DNA from: Spirochaetales bacterium
GTDB taxonomy: Bacteria; Spirochaetota; Spirochaetia; Sphaerochaetales; Sphaerochaetaceae
Assembly: GCA_017614625.1 (NCBI GenBank)
Contig: JAGABK010000097.1
Span: forward strand, 1-14,717
DNA length: 14,717 bases
Direction: 5' to 3'
In this document: positions 11,248-14,717 of the stretch, in pieces
Numbering within the stretch: position 1 is the first letter of the stretch
Layout: each line of letters opens with the position of its first letter
Translations under genes and position numbers: made by a program
The notes under the pieces: model-generated
What the model saw: the letters and a program-made list of their open reading frames with translations, nothing else
The model's database searches: none
Told to the model about the DNA's origin: nothing

Positions 11248-13760
11248 TTGCCGCGCCTCTCCAGAAGACGCGTTCCGAGTTTCTCCACGATCTTCCACTC
11301 CCAGTCGGAGAAGTCCGAGCGCGAGATGCGGTTGTAGTCGGCGCGCAGCAGCTTGCCTGACGGGTCGTAGGAGAGCTCGAGCGAGTTCCAGCCGTCCTTG
11401 CGGGAGGCGTACATGACCGCTCCGATGTTCTCACGGCGCTGGATGCCCACCATGGGGTCCTGCGTCTCCGAGAAGACCGCCACCGAGATGTTGGTATCGG
11501 GGATCGTGAACATCTTGTCCTTCCCGTCAATCAGCCAGGCCTTCCTTGCAAGCTCGATGACCCTGACGATCTCCTGCTGCTGGGTGGCGTTGCAGGCGGT
11601 GAGGTACTGGACGATGGGGTTGTTCCTCGAGGGTGCGAAGCGCAGTATCTGCTCAAGAAGCGGCAGCGTTCCGGGCTCTGCGGGAGCAGGGGCTTCCTCC
11701 GGCTCGGGTTCGGCTTCGGCTTCCGGTTCAGGCTCCGGCTCCGGAGTTGGTTCCGGAGCAGGCTCGGGCTCCGGCTCGGGAGCGGGTTCGGGCTCCTCTA
11801 TGGGAGCTTCTTCCTCTTCGTCCTCCGGGAAGCTCTGGTGCTGGTTGACCGCTTCCTCTCCATGGTCTCCGGAGAACCTGCGCGAGGTCTCTTCCTCTTC
11901 GGTCTCTATCTCGTCCGTGATGGAGAACAGGGATTCGCCGTTGTAGGGATCCTCCTCGTCCTCCTTCTGCTGGGCAGAGGCTTCCTCTTCCTCCTCGTCA
12001 TCGTACAGGTCCTGCTCCTCGAGCATCGGATCCAGTGCGAAATCGGATTCCTTGGACTCCTCAAGGTAATCGTATGCATCGGGACTGACCAGGGTGTATG
12101 TCTCTTCGGGCTCAGCGGGGGCTTTCGTCTCGGGAACCGGCTGGAATACCAGCTGAGGCGGCTCCACCTTCACGGGCTCGTCCGGCTGGTCGTCCTCTGC
12201 GAGTTCATAGACTTCTTCCTCTTCCTCCTCGGCTTCCTGCAGGGAGTTGGAAGTGTCTTCCTCGAATTCATCGGGGAACTCGTATTCGTCGGTTTCGGTG
12301 TATGCCGAATCCCCGCTGGAGAAATCGTCCTCTGCGGGTTTTTCCTCGGCTTCCTCTTCCTCGTCGTCGTACATGTATTCTTCTTCCGGTTCGTCGAAGG
12401 GAATCTCGTCCTCTTCCTCGGGCTCGGAGGCTTCGGTTATTTCGGGTTCGGGAATTGGTTCGGGCTCGGGAATGATTTCCGGCTCGGGGGCGGGTTCGGG
12501 TTCAGCCTCCGGCTCAGGCTCTACTTCTGGTTCTGCTTCAGCCTCCTGGGTCTCTTCCTGCTCGGGCTCGATTTCCGGTTCTTTTTCGATTATGGGTTCA
12601 GGCTCAGATTCTTCTTCAGGTTCCTGTATTTCTTCAGGCTCTTCCTCAATCGCAGGTTCCTCGGTTACGGGTTCTTCCTCGACAGCAGGCTCTTCCTGTT
12701 CAGGTTCTGCTTCTGATTCCTCTTCGAAAACGGGTTCCGGTTCGAAGACTGGTTCGTCTGTCTCGGGTTCGACTTCTTCCTGCTCTTCGACTGCAGGTTC
12801 CTCTATCTCGGTTTCGGGCTCAGCCTCTTCCTCAACAGGCTCTTCGATTTCAGCCTCAGGCTCAGATTCTGCTTCCGGTTCGGGAACAATCTCAGGTTCC
12901 GGCTCAGGAGTTTCCTCCGGTTCGGGTTCTATCTCGGGCTCGGGCTCCACGACAGGTGCTGCGACCGGCGCAGGTTCCTGCGGCACGGCCAGTTCATCGA
13001 CGACCGGGGCTATGTGCTTCAGGCAGTATGCCGCCACGAAGCAGTAGTATGAGCTTCCGTACTTGATGAACGGGGTCTTGAGGGATTCCAGGCTGGCTCC
13101 GATGGCTCCGTATTCCGATTCCGGGAATTCTGCGTCGCGGCGCGGCGATCCGGAGAGAGCCGAGCAGATGGCGGCATCCAGCGTGGTGGTCCTGCAGACA
13201 TCGAAATCGACGAAACCGTGAGGCTGGCCGTTCTCCTTGTCTATGAGCTTGAAGAACTGGTCATTGACCTCATCGACCTCGCAGACATCGAGGACATCGT
13301 CATTAGGGAAGACCTCGGAGCAGATCCGCTCGCGTTCGGCGTACATTCCGAATTCGGAGACGGTGCCCTGGGAGACCGAGAAGAGAACGGAATAATCGAT
13401 GTACTTCAAGGTCGCCTTGAGGTTCTCGAGCATGAGGCGGTGGAGGTTCTTGGCGCATTTGCCCACGGCGGGGTTTTCGGCGTCGGTCGGTGCGAAGTAT
13501 GCGGCCTTCTGGAAGGCGACGGCGTGGAGGAATACCAGCAGGCAGTCGGTGGCCTTCCTGGAGAAGTCGTCCGTCCCGAACGAGGACCTGTTCATGGCCA
13601 CGTGCCTGAGGAGGCTCGCGACGTTGAATCTGAGAGATTCCTTGAGCAGCTCGGTTCTGTAGAGCTCAATAAAGGAAATCTGCTGACCGATGTTCTTCTG
13701 CAGCTTCTCCGAAGAGATGTTCAACATGTCCTTCAGGTTCCAGGAAAGAAAACAGTTCAT
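11244..13760 (-). CDS. Large acidic Glu/Pro-rich protein of unknown function
   Basis: An 838-residue protein I cannot place in a named family. Residues 1-255 form a folded, helix-rich N-terminal domain with Cys at 3, 73, 102, 147, 160, 189, 199, 240 and 246. Residues 262-455 are almost entirely Glu/Pro repeats (EPEPE, PEPEAE and EEP variants). Residues 455-650 are acidic with Glu/Asp runs and scattered Tyr and Phe (EEYMYDDEEEE, YEFPDEFEED). A second EPEP block covers 651-694. A globular C-terminal domain covers 697-838 (LPLLEQILRFAP, KAWLIDGKDKMFTIPDT, SLELSYDPSGKLLRADYNR, WEWKIVEKLGTRLLERRGK). No signal peptide or membrane segment, so it is probably cytoplasmic, perhaps a flexible scaffold or spacer. 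The start at 13760 has GGAG 6 nt upstream; the upstream extension to 13874 covers the promoter region and is rejected. Coupled to the HAD gene. Confidence 0.85.
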   Translation of the reverse strand: MNCFLSWNLKDMLNISSEKLQKNIGQQISFIELYRTELLKESLRFNVASLLRHVAMNRSSFGTDDFSRKATDCLLVFLHAVAFQKAAYFAPTDAENPAVGKCAKNLHRLMLENLKATLKYIDYSVLFSVSQGTVSEFGMYAERERICSEVFPNDDVLDVCEVDEVNDQFFKLIDKENGQPHGFVDFDVCRTTTLDAAICSALSGSPRRDAEFPESEYGAIGASLESLKTPFIKYGSSYYCFVAAYCLKHIAPVVDELAVPQEPAPVAAPVVEPEPEIEPEPEETPEPEPEIVPEPEAESEPEAEIEEPVEEEAEPETEIEEPAVEEQEEVEPETDEPVFEPEPVFEEESEAEPEQEEPAVEEEPVTEEPAIEEEPEEIQEPEEESEPEPIIEKEPEIEPEQEETQEAEAEPEVEPEPEAEPEPAPEPEIIPEPEPIPEPEITEASEPEEEDEIPFDEPEEEYMYDDEEEEAEEKPAEDDFSSGDSAYTETDEYEFPDEFEEDTSNSLQEAEEEEEEVYELAEDDQPDEPVKVEPPQLVFQPVPETKAPAEPEETYTLVSPDAYDYLEESKESDFALDPMLEEQDLYDDEEEEEASAQQKEDEEDPYNGESLFSITDEIETEEEETSRRFSGDHGEEAVNQHQSFPEDEEEEAPIEEPEPAPEPEPEPAPEPTPEPEPEPEAEAEPEPEEAPAPAEPGTLPLLEQILRFAPSRNNPIVQYLTACNATQQQEIVRVIELARKAWLIDGKDKMFTIPDTNISVAVFSETQDPMVGIQRRENIGAVMYASRKDGWNSLELSYDPSGKLLRADYNRISRSDFSDWEWKIVEKLGTRLLERRGK
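11679..11810 (-). repeat. Glu/Pro-coding low-complexity repeat, second block
   Basis: Encodes residues 651-694 (EEPEPAPEPEPEPAPEP and similar). The plus strand reads as GGCTCCGGCTCGGG-type hexamer repeats. It leads directly into the C-terminal folded domain. Confidence 0.7.
12396..12977 (-). repeat. Glu/Pro-coding low-complexity repeat, main block
   Basis: Encodes residues 262-455 of the acidic protein. The plus strand shows recurring GGTTCGGGCTC and GGTTCTTCC-like units of imperfect 6- and 12-bp periodicity. Codon use varies between copies (GAG/GAA, CCG/CCT), so the repeat is old or diversified rather than freshly expanded. Length change by slippage would stay in frame. Confidence 0.75.
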
Positions 13761-13827
13761 CGCACTCTCCAACAGGTCAAGTATCGCATATAAACAGTAA
13801 TTTATATAGCATCTCCAATGAATTTTA

Positions 13828-13856
13828 TTGAAAAACCACATGCTATGGTTCATACT
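13828..13856 (+). promoter_or_regulatory. Promoter of the NusG-paralog gene
   Basis: TTGAAA (13828-13833), 17 bp, CATACT (13851-13856), giving a leader of about 20 nt with GGAG. The spacer contains AACCA-N7-TGGTT, an inverted repeat that could be an operator. The minus-strand TATAAA at 13806-13801 is a candidate -10 for the divergent acidic-protein gene, without a clear -35. Confidence 0.5.
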
Positions 13857-13883
13857 GACCGGGCGTACGCGCACGGAGAATCC

Positions 13884-14444
13884 ATGTACTTCTGCCTTTA
13901 CTGTCTGTCATCGAAAGAGGAAACAATCTGCACCCAGATAACGAACCTGTTGTCCGGGCGTTTCGACGACGGCTTCAGGGTCTGGTTCCCAAAGAAGGAG
14001 GTCCGGGAGAGGAAGCGCGGCGTCTATTCCAGCGTGGAGAAACCCATGTTCCCCAACTACCTGTTCATCTACTGGGACGGGGAGGTCGAATCGGAATTCC
14101 CGTTCGTTGAGATCAGGCGGATCCCGGGCGTGGTCAGGTTCCTGCGCTACGACGACGGCTCGTTCGACCTCAAGGGCAAGGACCTCTCTTTCGCCAAGTG
14201 GATCCACATGTACGGCGGTTTCATAAAGCAGTCCAAGGTCGTCTTCCGCGAGGGCCAGAAAGTCCACATCTGCGAGGGGCCGCTGCGCGGCTTCGACGGA
14301 AACGTGGTGAAGATCGACAAGCACCACAAGCGCATCACGCTGCGCTTCGAGGTGGCGGGCAACATCTCCTGCGTGAGCTTCTCCGTCGAGTTCCTTTCCA
14401 ATGCAGTCGGAGAGGAGAAGACCACGGGTTCCGAATTGTCATGA
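13884..14444 (+). CDS. Specialised NusG paralog (LoaP/RfaH-like antiterminator)
   Basis: A 186-residue transcription elongation factor of the NusG/Spt5 family, expected to bind RNA polymerase and change pausing or termination at chosen operons. The N-terminal NGN domain (1-110) shows MYFCLYCLSSKEE (1-13), the family PMFPNYLFIYW (54-64) and IRRIPGVVRFLRYDDG (77-92). A linker leads to a KOW domain (about 120-160) with FREGQKVHICEGPLRGFDG (121-139) and NVVKIDKHHKRITLRF. Core NusG has GPFxxFxG in this position; the GPLRGFDG form and KHHKR resemble LoaP-type paralogs that serve long biosynthetic operons. It starts at 13884 because GGAG is 5 nt upstream; an earlier ATG at 13818 lies before the promoter. 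It stands apart from secE/rplK, arguing against the housekeeping NusG. Its stop codon falls inside the first palindrome of the downstream repeat region. Confidence 0.85.
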   Translation: MYFCLYCLSSKEETICTQITNLLSGRFDDGFRVWFPKKEVRERKRGVYSSVEKPMFPNYLFIYWDGEVESEFPFVEIRRIPGVVRFLRYDDGSFDLKGKDLSFAKWIHMYGGFIKQSKVVFREGQKVHICEGPLRGFDGNVVKIDKHHKRITLRFEVAGNISCVSFSVEFLSNAVGEEKTTGSELS

Positions 14445-14572
14445 TTTGATGGAAAAAGCTGATTCATGACAATTATTCAGCGTTTCTTGTCGTAAAACGG
14501 TTATTATTTCCGATTCATGACAAATTGCATCGGTTTTTTGTCATGAAATGGAGTTTTACAGTTTTTCATGAC
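14434..14572 (+). repeat. Inverted-repeat family A (TTGTCATGA / TCATGACAA)
   Basis: Five copies of the TTGTCATGA core in alternating orientation. AATTGTCATGA (14434-14444) and TCATGACAATT (14464-14474) form a perfect 11-bp stem. TTCATGACAAA (14514-14524) and TTTGTCATGAA (14537-14547) form another with a 12-nt loop. TTTTTCATGAC (14562-14572) can pair in part with 14541-14548, competing with the second stem. The sequence is AT-rich, without a reading frame. Confidence 0.85.
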
Positions 14573-14587
14573 TATTCCGTTTTCCTG

Positions 14588-14710
14588 AATGGTGTGTTTT
14601 TCGGAGAAATCCTGAAAAACATACCATTTCTTTCCGTTTTTGGTGTATTTTCGGCCAGAACAGCGAAAAACACACCACCATCACCATGAATTTGGTGTAG
14701 AAAACGGAAA
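14588..14710 (+). repeat. Inverted-repeat family B (GGTGTGTTTTTC) with nested stems
   Basis: AATGGTGTGTTTTTC (14588-14602) pairs with GAAAAACATACCATT (14614-14628): 15 bp with one G-U pair. TGGTGTATTTTCG (14641-14653) pairs with CGAAAAACACACCA (14664-14677) with one bulge. TTTCCGTTTT (14631-14640) pairs perfectly with AAAACGGAAA (14701-14710) around it. ACACCA (14672-14677) can alternatively pair with TGGTGT (14693-14698), so mutually exclusive folds are possible. No gene is seen up to the window edge. Confidence 0.85.
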
Positions 14711-14717
14711 AACTGTG

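Noticed and set aside
11838..12716. Plus-strand frame of 292 codons rich in Phe, Leu and Gly that looks like a membrane protein
   Set aside because: Another antisense frame across the GAG/GAA-rich acidic region, which reads as Leu and Phe codons in reverse. The hydrophobicity is a by-product of the minus-strand codons.
12247..13047. Plus-strand frame of 266 codons, nearly all Gly and Ser
   Set aside because: It is the antisense reading of the Glu/Pro repeat (GGTTCC, GGCTCG units). It has no ribosome binding site or family features, and the minus strand clearly encodes the acidic protein with folded ends.
14434..14717. CRISPR array or integron attC sites
   Set aside because: The repeats are short, unevenly spaced, inverted and of two types, with no regular spacers. 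I see no attC core sites, integrase or cas gene.
1..14717. tRNA, rRNA or insertion sequences
   Set aside because: The intergenic gaps were read on both strands for cloverleaf-like segments, transposase frames and flanking duplications; none was seen by eye. A tRNAscan or ISfinder run would be the decisive check.

Overview
The window looks like chromosomal DNA from a host-associated spirochaete, in the Treponema or Sphaerochaeta sphere. The main clues are a UMP kinase of the archaeal/spirochaetal type, a long-form (431-residue) ribose-phosphate pyrophosphokinase, and a lipoprotein with a loose lipobox. Coding DNA is GC-rich, with AT-rich intergenic islands. This placement is inference from protein character; no rRNA or tRNA gene is present to confirm it.

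Left part (1-5200): the N-terminal 436 codons of a RecQ-family helicase run off the left edge on the minus strand. A gap follows that may hold a small plus-strand RNA. Next come a DUF5662 gene (minus) and ndk (plus), which diverge from overlapping promoters. ndk converges on a minus-strand operon read SDR oxidoreductase, then archaeal-type UMP kinase, then AEC-family permease. Together ndk and the UMP kinase give this part a nucleotide-phosphorylation flavour.

Middle (5200-8000): ssb and trxA lie on the minus strand, separated by a strong terminator. A 316-bp AT-rich divergent region then leads to a DUF5655 gene with a near-consensus promoter. After a clear terminator comes a lipoprotein with an Ig-like region and a lamin-tail-like domain.

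Right part (8000-14717): a strong promoter and a structured leader of about 97 nt drive a two-gene operon, prs and a class I aminotransferase, which overlap by 17 nt. These converge on a minus-strand pair: an 838-residue protein with a long Glu/Pro-rich acidic centre, and a HAD phosphatase joined to it by an ATGA stop/start overlap. Diverging from that pair is a specialised NusG paralog (LoaP/RfaH-like). Its stop codon lies inside the first of a dense series of inverted repeats that fills the AT-rich stretch to the window's right edge.

Most of the window is housekeeping. The parts most worth attention are the NusG-paralog gene with its adjoining palindrome array, the large acidic protein coupled to a HAD phosphatase, the structured prs leader, two genes whose -10 boxes sit 6 nt from the start codon (apparently leaderless), and a possible small RNA. 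No mobile element, CRISPR array, tRNA or rRNA was seen.
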